64,000 nt of DNA from Thiothrix litoralis (GCF_017901135.1 NZ_CP072801.1:1798001-1862000), one strand, 5' to 3'. Counted from the stretch's first letter, positions 51,449 to 61,575 are shown. Notes: generated from the letters alone by a model not told the origin. Numbers and translations: made by a program.

Positions 51449-52330
51449 ATGATGGAAGCAACCCTTGATATGACAGCAGTAGCCAACGTAAATACCGCCA
51501 CCAGCGGTGGACGTGAAGAATTTTCCCATACCATCAGCGGCACGATTGGCAAGCCGTATCTGGATGGCAAAGATGCGAAATTCTTTTGCCGGGATGTGAA
51601 CGTGTTTTACTCCGGCGACAAGCAAGCCATTTTTGATGTGAATATGGACATTGGGCGCAACGAAGTCATTGCTATGATCGGCCCTTCCGGCTGCGGCAAA
51701 TCCACCTTCCTGCGCTGCATGAACCGCATGAATGACACCATCGCCGGTTGCCGCGTGACGGGCAATATCAAGCTCGACGGGGAAGATATTCACGACAAGG
51801 AACAAGACCCGGTATTGCTCCGCGCCCGTGTCGGCATGGTGTTCCAAAAGCCTAACCCCTTCCCCAAATCCATTTACGACAACGTTGCGTATGGCCCGCG
51901 CCTGCATGGCCTGGCAGCTAACCGCGCCGAGCTGGATGATATTGTGGAACAAAGCCTCACCAAAGCCGGTTTGTTCAAGGAAGTGAAAGACCGTTTGCAA
52001 TCACCCGGCACCGGGCTTTCTGGTGGCCAACAACAACGGCTGTGTATTGCGCGTACCATCGCGGTCAGCCCGGAAGTCATCCTGATGGATGAACCCACCT
52101 CCGCCCTTGACCCGATTGCGACCGCTACGATTGAAGAATTGATTGACGAATTACGTGCAAGCTTTACCATTTGCATCGTCACCCACTCCATGCAACAGGC
52201 GGCGCGGATTTCACAACGTACCGCCTACTTCCACATGGGTTATCTGGTTGAATTGAATGACACCAAAACGGTCTTCACCAACCCGCAACACCAATTAACT
52301 GAAAATTACATAACAGGGCGCTTCGGATGA
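51449..52330 (+). CDS. pstB: Phosphate ABC transporter ATP-binding protein
   Basis: 293 residues from ATG 51449, 6 bp after AGGTG; a GTG at 51440 is possible. Walker A is [19 protein letters not shown], the signature [16 protein letters not shown], Walker [14 protein letters not shown], and the switch His is in [12 protein letters not shown]. It energises PstCA. It is coupled to phoU by a 4-bp overlap. Confidence 0.97.
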   Translation: MMEATLDMTAVANVNTATSGGREEFSHTISGTIGKPYLDGKDAKFFCRDVNVFYSGDKQAIFDVNMDIGRNEVIAMIGPSGCGKSTFLRCMNRMNDTIAGCRVTGNIKLDGEDIHDKEQDPVLLRARVGMVFQKPNPFPKSIYDNVAYGPRLHGLAANRAELDDIVEQSLTKAGLFKEVKDRLQSPGTGLSGGQQQRLCIARTIAVSPEVILMDEPTSALDPIATATIEELIDELRASFTICIVTHSMQQAARISQRTAYFHMGYLVELNDTKTVFTNPQHQLTENYITGRFG

Positions 52331-53034
52331 ATACGACACAACACACTTCCCAAAAATATAACCACGAGCTGGAAGAAGCTCGCAGCAAGCTGATGACCAT
52401 GGGTGGTCTGGTGGAAACGCAGGTCACCAATGCCATCAAAGCCTTGTTGGAACGCGACAGCTCCTTAGGTGAAAAAGTCTCGTTTTCCGATTACGAAATC
52501 AACTCGATGGAAGTCGCGATTGACGAACACTGCGCCGAAATTATTGCGCGTCGTCAACCGGCTGCCAGTGACTTGCGCTTGCTGATCACCATCATCAAAG
52601 TCATTACCGACCTTGAACGCATTGGTGATGAGGCCGAAAAAGTCGGGCGTTATGCGGTCGAAATGGCTGAAACCCCTACTTACGGTGGCTTGCACAGCTC
52701 CCTGCGTCACTTAAGCGGACACGTAAAAACCATGTTGAGCGAAACACTGGATGCCTTAGCACGTCTGGATGTTGAACAAGCCATGCAAGTGGTCAAAAAC
52801 GACCAACAAGTCGATGATGAATTCGACTCCATTACCCGCCAGCTCTACACCCGGATGCTGGAAGACCCCCGCAATATCAAAGACAGCCTGAACGTGACGT
52901 GGTGCGCCCGCTCCTTGGAACGCATTGGCGACCATTGCAAAAACATCTGCGAATACGTGATTTATCTGGTAAAAGGCAAAGATGTACGCCATACCAATCT
53001 CGACAAAATACGTGAAACCATCCTCGGTGAGTAA
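52327..53034 (+). CDS. phoU: Phosphate signalling protein PhoU
   Basis: 235 residues, two PhoU three-helix repeats. Metal-binding motifs are present as [28 protein letters not shown] ... [15 protein letters not shown] and, in the second repeat, [26 protein letters not shown]. It links PstB to PhoR and represses the regulon when phosphate is plentiful. Confidence 0.96.
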   Translation: MNTTQHTSQKYNHELEEARSKLMTMGGLVETQVTNAIKALLERDSSLGEKVSFSDYEINSMEVAIDEHCAEIIARRQPAASDLRLLITIIKVITDLERIGDEAEKVGRYAVEMAETPTYGGLHSSLRHLSGHVKTMLSETLDALARLDVEQAMQVVKNDQQVDDEFDSITRQLYTRMLEDPRNIKDSLNVTWCARSLERIGDHCKNICEYVIYLVKGKDVRHTNLDKIRETILGE

Positions 53035-53043
53035 GTTGGTTTC

Positions 53044-53745
53044 ATGAAAAAACACATCCTGTGTATCGAGGATGAAGCGGCTATCCGTGCCATGATCCGC
53101 TTCTCACTGGAGCGGGAAGGCTATGCCGTCATGGAAGCGCCCGATGCCCGTGCTGCCCGCGATCTGGCAGCAAACCAGTTACCCGACCTGATGTTGGTGG
53201 ACTGGATGCTGCCGGATTTGTCTGGCCCTGAACTGATTCGCCGTTTCCGCCGTGATCCATTAACCCGCGACATCCCCATCATCATGCTCACCGCTAAAAG
53301 CGAAGAGGATGACATGATCCACGGGCTGGACGCGGGTGCGGATGATTACCTCGTCAAGCCCGTCTCACTCAAAGCCCTGAGTGCGCGGATCAAAGCACTG
53401 TTGCGCCGCACCGATGGCTTTGACGAACAGCGCATCATTAACGCCGGACGCTTGCAACTCAATCAGGATGCGCACCAGTTGCGCATTGACGGCACACCCG
53501 TGCATGTGGGAACGACCGAATACCGTTTGCTGGAATTTTTCATGCAGCACCCGGAAAAGGTCTATTCCCGCGCCCAATTACTCGACTTCGTGTGGGGGCA
53601 AAACACGTACATCGAAGAACGTACCGTGGATGTGCATGTATTACGCTTGCGCAAAACCTTGAAGACCTACGCGACGGAACACGTTATCCAAACGGTACGT
53701 GGCGCGGGTTACTTGTTCAGTGCAGCCGAAACGACAGGTGAGTAA
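53044..53745 (+). CDS. phoB: Phosphate regulon response regulator PhoB
   Basis: 233 residues. The receiver domain has IEDEAAI, the phospho-Asp in LMLVDWMLPDLSG and Lys in LVKPVS; the DNA-binding winged helix contains [16 protein letters not shown] and QTVRGAGYLF. It starts 9 bp after phoU and overlaps phoR by one base. It is the main candidate for binding the Pho boxes in this region. Confidence 0.95.
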   Translation: MKKHILCIEDEAAIRAMIRFSLEREGYAVMEAPDARAARDLAANQLPDLMLVDWMLPDLSGPELIRRFRRDPLTRDIPIIMLTAKSEEDDMIHGLDAGADDYLVKPVSLKALSARIKALLRRTDGFDEQRIINAGRLQLNQDAHQLRIDGTPVHVGTTEYRLLEFFMQHPEKVYSRAQLLDFVWGQNTYIEERTVDVHVLRLRKTLKTYATEHVIQTVRGAGYLFSAAETTGE

Positions 53746-55040
53746 TGGTTGTTGATTATTGGAGTGTCGAGCGTTACCGCTTTGGCTTAGTGATTGGCTG
53801 TGGGGCGCTGGTGGCGTGGTTTACCCCTTACCCGTTACCGATTATGGTGTTTGTCCTGCTCAGCTATATCGGCTGGATGTTGCACAAACTGCACCAATTA
53901 CAGCGCTGGCTTACCAATGGACAAAAGCCTGAAGAAATGCCCGACAGCGATGGTGCTTGGGAACAAATCGCTTACCTGTTCCACAAATCCCAACAAAAAA
54001 GCCAGGAGCGCAAACGCAAACAACAGGAACTGCTGACGCGCTTTGATAATGTCCTGTCCGCCTTGCCGGATGCGGCGATTTTGCTGGATGCCGAGAACCA
54101 CATCCAATGGGCAAATAAATCAGCGGCAAAGTTATTGGGTATCATCGACAATAACGACAGGGGAAAGCGCATTGATACCTTGTTGCGCAACCCCGATTTA
54201 CACAAGCTGCTGGAAGAAAATAGCGAACGCAAGGTGACATTCCCCTCGCCACGCAACAGCAACCTGACCTTACGGGCAAGATTACTACCCTTGCAAGGTG
54301 GTTCACGGGTCTTGAGCGTGCGCAATATCAGCGAAGGGGTGCAATTGCAGAAAACCCGCAAAGCCTTCATTGCCAACGCATCCCACGAATTGCGCACCCC
54401 GTTGACGGTGCTGACTGGCTATATGGAGCTGTTTGAGCAAGACCCGGCATTGCCAGAATACTTGCTAGCCCCGTTACAGCAATCCCGCGAACAAGCCGCA
54501 CGGATGCAACAAATCATCAGCGACATGTTGGCACTTTCACGGCTGGAAAGCCAAGAAACCACGCCACTGATGGGCAACCGTGTCGATATGCCCGCCATGT
54601 TGGAAAGCAGCATCCAAGCTATCAGCGATACGCTGGCAGCCGACACCCATAGTCTGGAAGTGCAGATAGAACCTGACCTGTGCATCTGCGGCTCGGAAAA
54701 AGACATCAACAGCGTCATTACCAACCTGCTAGCAAATTCGGTCAAGCATACCCCACCCGGCACGACTATCCGCATCCAGTGGCACAGCGAAGCGGATGGG
54801 CAAGCCTGTTTCAGCGTAGAAGATAATGGCCCCGGTATCCCTGAAAAGCATTTACCGCATCTAACCGAACGCTTTTACCGCGTCGATGAAGGGCGTTCGC
54901 GTGCCAGTGGCGGCACAGGGTTGGGCTTAGCGATTGTGAAGCACGTCATGCAATGGCATAACGGCACCTTGAAGATTGCAAGCAAACCCGGATGCACCAG
55001 CTTCCGGGCTTACTTTCCAGCCAAGCGGGTCTTGGATTAA
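53745..55040 (+). CDS. phoR: Phosphate regulon sensor kinase PhoR
   Basis: 431 residues. Two N-terminal membrane helices (about 10-50) are followed by a PAS-like domain (VLSALPDAAILLDAENHIQWANKSAAKLLGI), HisKA with the phospho-His in ANASHELRTPLTVLTGYMELFEQ, and an HATPase with NLLANSVKHTPPG, VEDNGPGIPEKHLPHLTERFYRV and GGTGLGLAIVKH. The short periplasmic part fits sensing through PstSCAB/PhoU rather than direct ligand binding. Its last 4 bp overlap pit convergently. Confidence 0.95.
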   Translation: MVVDYWSVERYRFGLVIGCGALVAWFTPYPLPIMVFVLLSYIGWMLHKLHQLQRWLTNGQKPEEMPDSDGAWEQIAYLFHKSQQKSQERKRKQQELLTRFDNVLSALPDAAILLDAENHIQWANKSAAKLLGIIDNNDRGKRIDTLLRNPDLHKLLEENSERKVTFPSPRNSNLTLRARLLPLQGGSRVLSVRNISEGVQLQKTRKAFIANASHELRTPLTVLTGYMELFEQDPALPEYLLAPLQQSREQAARMQQIISDMLALSRLESQETTPLMGNRVDMPAMLESSIQAISDTLAADTHSLEVQIEPDLCICGSEKDINSVITNLLANSVKHTPPGTTIRIQWHSEADGQACFSVEDNGPGIPEKHLPHLTERFYRVDEGRSRASGGTGLGLAIVKHVMQWHNGTLKIASKPGCTSFRAYFPAKRVLD

Positions 55041-56299
55041 ACGAAAATCCCGCGCAACAAATAGAAGAATATCACCGACAGCAATGCCCCGGCGGGTAGC
55101 GTTACCACCCACGACATAAAGATACCGCCAACGACACGCAGATCAATGGCGGCAATCCCACGCGCAAAGCCGACACCCAGAATCGCGCCCACCAAGGTAT
55201 GCGTAGTCGAAACCGGAATCCCCGTATACGATGCCATCACCACCGTCATCGCTGTGGAGATTTCCGCCGAAAAACCACGGGTAGGCGTCAATTCAGTAAT
55301 TTTGTTGCCAACTGTCTGGATGACCTTATAACCATAAGTCCCCAAACCGACCACGATACCAACAGCACCCACCAGTAAAACCCAAGAAGGGACACTGGAC
55401 TTTGCCGCCATGACACCACTTTTCGCCACATCAATCACCGCAGCCATTGGCCCTACCGCATTCGCCACATCGTTGGAGCCATGGGCAAACGCCATAGCAG
55501 ATGCCGTGAAAATCATCATCACCGCAAAAATCTTTTCCACGTTGGCGAAATGGGAGCGTCTATCCACTTTCTCATCAAACTTCACCCGGCTAATCAGCCA
55601 GCGCCCCAGCAAGGCAATCATGATGCCGACCGCCACCGACAGCACCAGATCCATGCCTCCATCCAGATGCAGGCCAACGTGCTTCAGCCCTTTTTTGATC
55701 GTCAATAATGACAGTACGAAACCCACCATAAACAGGTAAAACGGCCCGTACTTGATGGCATTCTGAAGCGGGCTTTTGGTATTCAGCACCAGTTTCTGGA
55801 GACTCATAAAAATCAGGAAAGCCAACACCCCGGAAATCATCGGTGAAAACACCCAACTGATGGCTGTCGTACCGACCGTACCCCAATTAACCGCATCCAC
55901 ACCCACGCCTACCGCCGCAAAGCCAACCACAGCCCCCACAATGCTGTGCGTGGTCGACACCGGCCAGCCGCGCAAACTAGCCACTAATAGCCATGTTCCG
56001 GCCGCCAACAGTGAGCCTAACATGCCCCACACCAACACTTCCGGGTTGGCACTAAAGGCATCCATATCCACCAAGCCATTACGGATGGTTTCTGTCACCT
56101 GCCCACCCGCAAGGTATGCACCCGCGAATTCAAAAATAGCCGCAATGATCAGCGCCTGTTTGATCGTAATGGATTTGGAGCCAACCGAAGTCGCCATCGC
56201 ATTGGCAACGTCATTTGCACCAATCCCCCATGCCATGAAAACGCCAAAAATCGCCGCGAGGGCGATATAAATCGTCGTCGTATCAGTCAAAAATTCCAT
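55037..56299 (-). CDS. pit: Low-affinity inorganic phosphate transporter (Pit)
   Basis: 420 residues with about ten membrane helices. The inverted duplicated PiT signatures are GANDVANAMATSVGSKSI near the N-terminus and GSNDVANAVGPMAAVID in the second half, with GWPVSTTHSIVGAVVGF and GIPVSTTHTLVGAILGVGF. It imports metal phosphate with protons. It is the downstream gene of the DUF47-pit pair and converges on phoR. Confidence 0.94.
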   Translation of the reverse strand: MEFLTDTTTIYIALAAIFGVFMAWGIGANDVANAMATSVGSKSITIKQALIIAAIFEFAGAYLAGGQVTETIRNGLVDMDAFSANPEVLVWGMLGSLLAAGTWLLVASLRGWPVSTTHSIVGAVVGFAAVGVGVDAVNWGTVGTTAISWVFSPMISGVLAFLIFMSLQKLVLNTKSPLQNAIKYGPFYLFMVGFVLSLLTIKKGLKHVGLHLDGGMDLVLSVAVGIMIALLGRWLISRVKFDEKVDRRSHFANVEKIFAVMMIFTASAMAFAHGSNDVANAVGPMAAVIDVAKSGVMAAKSSVPSWVLLVGAVGIVVGLGTYGYKVIQTVGNKITELTPTRGFSAEISTAMTVVMASYTGIPVSTTHTLVGAILGVGFARGIAAIDLRVVGGIFMSWVVTLPAGALLSVIFFYLLRGIFV

Positions 56300-56312
56300 C
56301 AGAAATCCCCTG

Positions 56313-56990
56313 TTAACGTGCCAGCATCAGTTGTAAACGGCTACCCACACGTTGGGCATCATCGGCGACTCTACCCATCCACTCAATCAAGCGGTAGGTA
56401 AACATCACATCAGTCGGGCGTAAGCTGTCTTCCAGCGTAAACAGGATTTTGCGCAGCTCAACCTGACACTCATCGGTTTGACGTTCAATCCGGCTCAATT
56501 CCTTGAGCATTTCTTCCACATGATCGACTTCCATGCCTCGGAAACCTGTTTCGAGCAACTCATCCAGTTCATTGATGATTTCCAATGCCTGCTTGACTGA
56601 AGCGACACAGCGTTGGGTGTATTTTAGGAAAATCTCTTGCATGTTTTCTGGCAAACGCATTTTGCGCCCGACCACCATCCCCGCAATATCCTTGGCTTGA
56701 TTGATGATTTGATCTTGCATCCACAGCACATCCAGCAAATCACGACGATCGACTGGCATGAAAAATCCGCGCGGCAAGTTATGGCGTAAATCCTTTTTCA
56801 TATCATCCGCGAGATGTTCGCTATCCACAATAGCTTGATGCGCAGCGGTAATTTTTTGCTCATCATCGCTATTCATCCCTTCAGCCAGTATGATTAAATG
56901 TTTGATTCCCTTGTAAACACAATACATGTGCTCTTGAAGGGGACGTATCGGCGATTTGCCGAACAATCCTGCGATATGGTTTTTAGGCAT
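56313..56990 (-). CDS. DUF47 (PhoU-like) Pit accessory protein
   Basis: 225 residues, all-helical, TIGR00153/DUF47 type: SPIRPLQEHMYCVYKGI, a central HNLPRGFFMPVDRRDLLDVLWMQDQIINQAKDIAG and the C-terminal MGRVADDAQRVGSRLQLMLAR. Such proteins accompany pit genes and are thought to modulate the transporter. It ends 13 bp before pit, same strand. Confidence 0.9.
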   Translation of the reverse strand: MPKNHIAGLFGKSPIRPLQEHMYCVYKGIKHLIILAEGMNSDDEQKITAAHQAIVDSEHLADDMKKDLRHNLPRGFFMPVDRRDLLDVLWMQDQIINQAKDIAGMVVGRKMRLPENMQEIFLKYTQRCVASVKQALEIINELDELLETGFRGMEVDHVEEMLKELSRIERQTDECQVELRKILFTLEDSLRPTDVMFTYRLIEWMGRVADDAQRVGSRLQLMLAR

Positions 56991-57074
56991 GACACTTACC
57001 TTTCCAAAGCTAGAAAAAACGCGGATAGTATGAAGAGCTTGCTAGCTGAATCAAAGCTAAATATTAAGGTTATG

Positions 57075-57803
57075 TTAAAATTCTAGCGTCATCTTTTCAG
57101 CATCCACCCGCAAAAAACTGCCTTTATCTTCATGCCAATCCCCTAGCACTACCCGTTGCAGCATTTTGCCATCCAGCGCCACATCGTGTACCGCTGGGCG
57201 ATGCGTATGCCCGTGGATGATGCGAGAAACGCCCGTCTGTTGGAAAACTGCCTCCACCGCCTGCTGATTCACGTCCAGAATCGCTGCCGCCTTGCCCTGC
57301 ATACTCTCGCGGCTTTGCGCCCGCATCGCCTCCGCCTGACGGATACGCGCTTCCAGCGGTAAGGCCAGAAATTGCTGCTGCCATGGCGGATTGCGGAACA
57401 ATTTGCGCACTTGCTGGTATTCCACATCATCGGTACACAAGGTATCACCGTGTAATAACAGGGTCGGGGTGCCGTATAAATCCATCAGGTGCTGTTCGGG
57501 TAACAAGATGCAGCCCGTTGCTGCCGCAAACTGCTCCCCTACCAGAAAATCGCGGTTGCCGTGCATGAAATACAGCGCGACTCCGCTATCAACCAGCTCG
57601 CGCAACTCCGCGACAACCGGCAAAAAACCAGCCGCAGCGGGGCTATCCAACGCATCATCCCCCACCCAGTACTCGAACAGATCCCCCAGAATATAGAGTG
57701 CATCTGCCCTACCCTTGAGCTGTTGCAGAAATGTTATCAGCAAGCGAATGATGGCAGGGCGGGAGGTATCAAGATGTAAATCAGCAATAAACCAGCTAAC
57801 CAT
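57075..57803 (-). CDS. lpxH: UDP-2,3-diacylglucosamine diphosphatase
   Basis: 242 residues from ATG 57803. Calcineurin-type metallophosphatase motifs are FIADLHLD, LGDLFEYWVGDD, FMHGNRDFLVG and, near the C-terminus, IIHGHTHRPAVH. It makes lipid X in lipid A synthesis on the cytoplasmic face of the membrane. Confidence 0.95.
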   Translation of the reverse strand: MVSWFIADLHLDTSRPAIIRLLITFLQQLKGRADALYILGDLFEYWVGDDALDSPAAAGFLPVVAELRELVDSGVALYFMHGNRDFLVGEQFAAATGCILLPEQHLMDLYGTPTLLLHGDTLCTDDVEYQQVRKLFRNPPWQQQFLALPLEARIRQAEAMRAQSRESMQGKAAAILDVNQQAVEAVFQQTGVSRIIHGHTHRPAVHDVALDGKMLQRVVLGDWHEDKGSFLRVDAEKMTLEF

Positions 57804-57929
57804 AAGCACTCTTTATTTATAAATCGACTTTTTTGTCGCAAATTAAAAAACAAATCTAATAGAACGTTGACCTGCTGCACAGAGTCTAATAAGTTATCCT
57901 AACTTTAAACTACCTAGAACTGACATAAC

Positions 57930-58682
57930 ATGACATATTGTGTAGGCGTTTCTCTTGATGCAGGACTTGTCCTGACATCCGACTCCCGTACCAATGCGGG
58001 TATTGATAATGTCAGTACCTACAGCAAGATGTACCAATGTGAAACGACACCTGATCGTTTCCTGGTTATTCTGAGTGCGGGCAACCTCGCCACCACCCAG
58101 GCCGTGATCCAGCAGGTCAAGCGTGATGTTCACGAGGGCAAGCCCAGAAATATTAACAACATGGCTTATCTCGCCGATGTTGCGGATTACTTGGGTGAAA
58201 TTCTGGTCAATCTCATTCGTAAACATAATGAGCAAGGCGGTTTTATTGCCGATGCCACTTTGGTTTTGGGTGGACAAATCAAAGGGCGCGAACCAAACCT
58301 TTACATGATTTATCCGCAGGGAAATTACATCACGTCTTCCAGTGAGACACCCTACCTGCAAATTGGCGAAAGCAAATACGGTAAACCAGTGCTCGACCGT
58401 TTCATTACCCGTGACGCCTCGCTGGAAGATGCCGCCATCTGCTCGCTGATTTCCATGGACTCCACCATGAAAAGTAACGCCAGCGTAGGGCCACCGATTG
58501 AAGTGCTGATCTACAAACGCGATCAGTTCACCACGCCCAAACATTACAAGTTTGATGCCGAAGACCCTTATCTACTGGCTATTCGTCAGGAATGGGCACA
58601 TCACTTGAATCAAGCATTCCGCTCCATGCCACGTCTGGAAGAAAGTCAGGCGCAGCCGAACAGCTACTTACGCGCTCTCTGA
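57930..58682 (+). CDS. Anbu-type proteasome-like protease
   Basis: 250 residues of the Anbu (bacterial proteasome homologue, beta-subunit fold) family. After removal of Met1 the N-terminal Thr (MTYCVGVSLDAGLVLTSDSRTN) would be the nucleophile, and the Asp in SDSR is conserved. LVILSAGNLATTQAV and the late SISMDSTMKSNASVGPP-like block fit. Anbu clusters usually include transglutaminase, alpha-E, ATP-grasp and DUF2126 genes; here only a DUF2126 relic remains, at 61363-61575. Its 3' end overlaps the metallopeptidase gene by 15 bp. Substrate unknown. Confidence 0.9.
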   Translation: MTYCVGVSLDAGLVLTSDSRTNAGIDNVSTYSKMYQCETTPDRFLVILSAGNLATTQAVIQQVKRDVHEGKPRNINNMAYLADVADYLGEILVNLIRKHNEQGGFIADATLVLGGQIKGREPNLYMIYPQGNYITSSSETPYLQIGESKYGKPVLDRFITRDASLEDAAICSLISMDSTMKSNASVGPPIEVLIYKRDQFTTPKHYKFDAEDPYLLAIRQEWAHHLNQAFRSMPRLEESQAQPNSYLRAL

Positions 58683-59660
58683 ACCCGCCACTAATTGGTG
58701 GATGAAACGCAGCTTCACAATCACCTGTCGAGACAGGCTGAAGGGGTAGGGGTCGCGCTGCCCCATGCTGCGGTTCAGGGCATTCATCATCAGCGTCAGT
58801 TGCCGCCACTCCCCCATCAACAGGTGGAAGTCGCGGGAATGCGACGTGCTCCGATGGATCACCTCAAAGTCTGTGGCGGTTTCCAGCGTATCCATGATAT
58901 GCAGGTAATGCGCCCAGGTTTCCGCCCAATCCTCCCACGGGTGGGCGCTGGCATAAGCACTGATATGGCGCTTCTCCCAATTGGGAACGGGGCCGTAAGC
59001 GTAATAGTTATCCATTGACTCACGGTAGTTTTCCTCGCCCCCGAACATGTGCCGAAAGCGCGGATACCACACCGAATCCCGTATCAGCTTATCCCAATAA
59101 TAATGCCCGATTTCGTGGCGCATATGCCCCAGTACAGTACGGTAGCTTTCGTTCATCTGCTCGCGTGTTTTCACCCTATAGGCATCATCCGCCTCGGAAA
59201 CATGCAAAGTAATCAAGCCATTATGATGCCCGGTATACACCACTCTTTTTTTCACCAAAGGATTGGTGCGCTGATCCTCCAGAAAATCAAACGCCAAGCC
59301 TGAGTCTGGGTCTTGCTCCCGGCTCACCACCGGCAAGCCCAACATAATGAAGGAATACACCAAACGCCGTTTAGCATATTCCAGCACTTTCCAGCGTTGA
59401 ACGTTGATGGGGATATTTTGCTGGGGAACGGTACGCGTCAAACGGCAAGAGCGGCATTGTTCGTGATCATCGTCCTCAGCCACCATCCAGTTACAGCCCA
59501 CAGGATGATTACGGAGTGCACAAGCACGCAGCGTGGGATCTTCGTTCAACACCACCATTGTCAAGGTTTCGGGGTTAAACCCTAGCAGGCTATGGCAAGA
59601 GGAGCACTTACTGTCCTCGAAAAAAACTTCATGCCCGCAGACACAGTGGAAACGCCTCAT
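58668..59660 (-). CDS. Putative zinc metallopeptidase with zinc-ribbon N-terminus
   Basis: 330 residues. A zinc-ribbon-like start (FHCVCGHEVFFEDSKCSSCHSLLG) and another Cys cluster (HEQCRSCRLTRTVPQQNI, about 70-90) precede a catalytic domain with HMRHEIGHYYWDKL (about residue 178), an HExxH-type site. It belongs to the putative zinc-binding metallopeptidase family found in many proteobacteria. No signal peptide, so cytoplasmic. It converges on anbu with 15 bp of overlap and is translationally coupled to the ATPase gene upstream. Confidence 0.82.
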   Translation of the reverse strand: MRRFHCVCGHEVFFEDSKCSSCHSLLGFNPETLTMVVLNEDPTLRACALRNHPVGCNWMVAEDDDHEQCRSCRLTRTVPQQNIPINVQRWKVLEYAKRRLVYSFIMLGLPVVSREQDPDSGLAFDFLEDQRTNPLVKKRVVYTGHHNGLITLHVSEADDAYRVKTREQMNESYRTVLGHMRHEIGHYYWDKLIRDSVWYPRFRHMFGGEENYRESMDNYYAYGPVPNWEKRHISAYASAHPWEDWAETWAHYLHIMDTLETATDFEVIHRSTSHSRDFHLLMGEWRQLTLMMNALNRSMGQRDPYPFSLSRQVIVKLRFIHQLVAGSESA

Positions 59661-61183
59661 GAGTTCCCCACCTTATCCAACTCAACCCGGACAACTTCCA
59701 CCTGTTCACCATCTGTCACCAGTAGCCATGCGGCAAGGTTTTGCAGCGCGGCAATCTCCGGCAATTGCAGATAACCCTGCACTTGCTCAAGCCCCTCCTG
59801 CTTTTTGGCTAACCAACCCGCTTCCTTTGCGTCGCGGTTGGAAAGCAGTTGCAAGGCACGCACCATTTCATCCACCAACGGCTGCATATCGGCGTACAGC
59901 GCCAGCTTTTCCACCGCCAGCCGCAGCGTATGGTTGGGAATACTCATCTGGTTACGGCGCTCCAGTTCCACCTTGAAATAATGGAAGTAGAATTCGCGAA
60001 TCGCGTAATTGGGGATGACAAAAGTTTCCCCCGCCAGCGTTTTGCGGTACAGAGTAATAAACCCCATATACGCCAACAGGCTGATAAAATCGTCACGGTC
60101 AAAACCTTTGTCAAACTCGAATTTGCGGCGTTGTTGGGCGGTCACTTCTTCGGTGTTGATTAGCTCATCCAGCACCGCAAAATTGGTGTCGCGGTTGCCA
60201 ATGCTGAACATGCCCATGATTTTGCCGTAATCCGAGGCGATGTTTTCATCCATCATCGGATCGGGGTATTCACAGCGGCGCAGGTCGAAATTCTTGGCAA
60301 AATACAACACCATATTGGCATTGTAGACCGTTTCCGATGCCTTGAGGTTGAAGCGGTAGCCGTTGTACCAACGGGTCACATCAGCCAGCAGTTGTTCCAA
60401 CTCCACCGAACAAGTATCCACTAACGGCTGCAACAGACGGGCAACTTCTGCCTTGGTGAAACCAATGGCTTCGTTGAAATCTTCGTGCAATGACAGGTTT
60501 TGCCCAATATTGAACCCGCTGGTCATACTATCAAGCATGATGGGGGTAACGCCCGTGACAAACAGGCGGTCGAGGGTGCCGCGTTGCGTAGCCGTTTTGA
60601 GGGTTTCGTAAAAGCTACGCACGAAGCCACCTTTGCCCATGATGCGCAGAAATAGCTTCATGTCTGCTGCTAAAATGCTATTGGCAAAGTGGTCGTATTC
60701 GTCGATCAACAGCAGAAATTTGTGTTCACCCAATAACTCCACGAATTGCTGCATTTTGTCGGCGGGAGTTACCTTTTCCCGAATAGCGTCCTGATAACTG
60801 TCAGGGTAAGCATAGCGGCGCAAAAACGTTTGCAAGTGCATATCGACCTTGCTGGTAAACCGCTGCAAAACAGCATCATGCCCTGCATCGGTATCAATAC
60901 CGCTAAAGTCCATGAACAGCACTTGATAGCTGCTACGCAGTGGTGCTGGCTGTTGCCCGATGTACAGCTTGCCAAACAACGCATCGAACTCGTGCTGATA
61001 CGCCACATCGTAATAATATTCCAGCATGGACAAGAACAGGCTTTTGCCAAAACGACGCGGGCGCAGCAGAAACAGATGGCTGCCTGCTGCTTCCAACTGG
61101 GGAATGTAATCAGTCTTGTCGAGGTAGACAAAACCTTCGGTGATGACTTTCTTGAAATTGCTTTCGCCGTAGGGGATTTTCAT
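59657..61183 (-). CDS. AAA-ATPase-like protein with a shortened nuclease domain
   Basis: 508 residues of the AAA-ATPase_like/DUF1703 family. It opens with [23 protein letters not shown], a P-loop-like [15 protein letters not shown], and a Walker-B-like [13 protein letters not shown], with [10 protein letters not shown] and a DUF1703-type RWYNGYRFN. Family members usually carry a C-terminal PD-(D/E)XK nuclease fold. Here the sequence jumps from [10 protein letters not shown] directly to [20 protein letters not shown], and the strand region with the catalytic Asp and ExK seems absent, without a frameshift. Function is unknown; such genes are often multicopy. Confidence 0.8.
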   Translation of the reverse strand: MKIPYGESNFKKVITEGFVYLDKTDYIPQLEAAGSHLFLLRPRRFGKSLFLSMLEYYYDVAYQHEFDALFGKLYIGQQPAPLRSSYQVLFMDFSGIDTDAGHDAVLQRFTSKVDMHLQTFLRRYAYPDSYQDAIREKVTPADKMQQFVELLGEHKFLLLIDEYDHFANSILAADMKLFLRIMGKGGFVRSFYETLKTATQRGTLDRLFVTGVTPIMLDSMTSGFNIGQNLSLHEDFNEAIGFTKAEVARLLQPLVDTCSVELEQLLADVTRWYNGYRFNLKASETVYNANMVLYFAKNFDLRRCEYPDPMMDENIASDYGKIMGMFSIGNRDTNFAVLDELINTEEVTAQQRRKFEFDKGFDRDDFISLLAYMGFITLYRKTLAGETFVIPNYAIREFYFHYFKVELERRNQMSIPNHTLRLAVEKLALYADMQPLVDEMVRALQLLSNRDAKEAGWLAKKQEGLEQVQGYLQLPEIAALQNLAAWLLVTDGEQVEVVRVELDKVGNS

Positions 61184-61272
61184 GCTGCGACTATCCTTCG
61201 GAGTGATGGGAACAGTTTAGCATAATGGCGTGAGTGCGAGACTGGCTTGCAGGGCTGCGATGCTTCCCAGCA

Positions 61273-61295
61273 CCCCTCCTTTGCAAAAGGAGGGG
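61273..61295. repeat. CCCCTCCTTT hairpin
   Basis: CCCCTCCTTT and AAAGGAGGGG flank GCA: a 10-bp perfect stem, followed by another GGGGAGGA. It lies in the spacer between the ATPase gene and the DUF2126 relic and looks like a dispersed intergenic repeat. Confidence 0.55.
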
Positions 61296-61362
61296 CTAGG
61301 GGAGGATTTTCTTCAGGGTTTCTTACGACCGACGCAAATCCAACGTATAACGTATACGGATA

Positions 61363-61575
61363 ATACGCATTCACCGGGAACGATTCGGAGTTACGCCCGC
61401 CCGGATGCGATACATGGTAAGTGCAACCACCCACCGAACGCCCGTTCCAGGTATCAATGATGTCGAACACCAGCGGCGCATGAATCCCAATCGTCGGATG
61501 CAGTGCGGAAGGCGGCTGCCACGCACGGAAGCGCACCCCAGCCACATACTCACCATGCACCCCGGTCGACTTCAT
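61363..61575 (-). pseudogene. DUF2126 protein, C-terminal relic
   Basis: Seventy-one codons match the C-terminal end of the large DUF2126 (transglutaminase-associated) family: [56 protein letters not shown] and SFPVNAY. The rest of the protein, well over 900 residues, is missing, and both sides run into unrelated sequence. DUF2126 genes commonly sit with anbu-type genes, as here (anbu lies 2.7 kb away), so this is probably what remains of a fuller cluster. Confidence 0.7.

Noticed and set aside
58600-58620. TTGAATCAA near the anbu 3' end as an FNR half-site pair
   Set aside because: The N4 spacer is missing and the site is inside a coding region.
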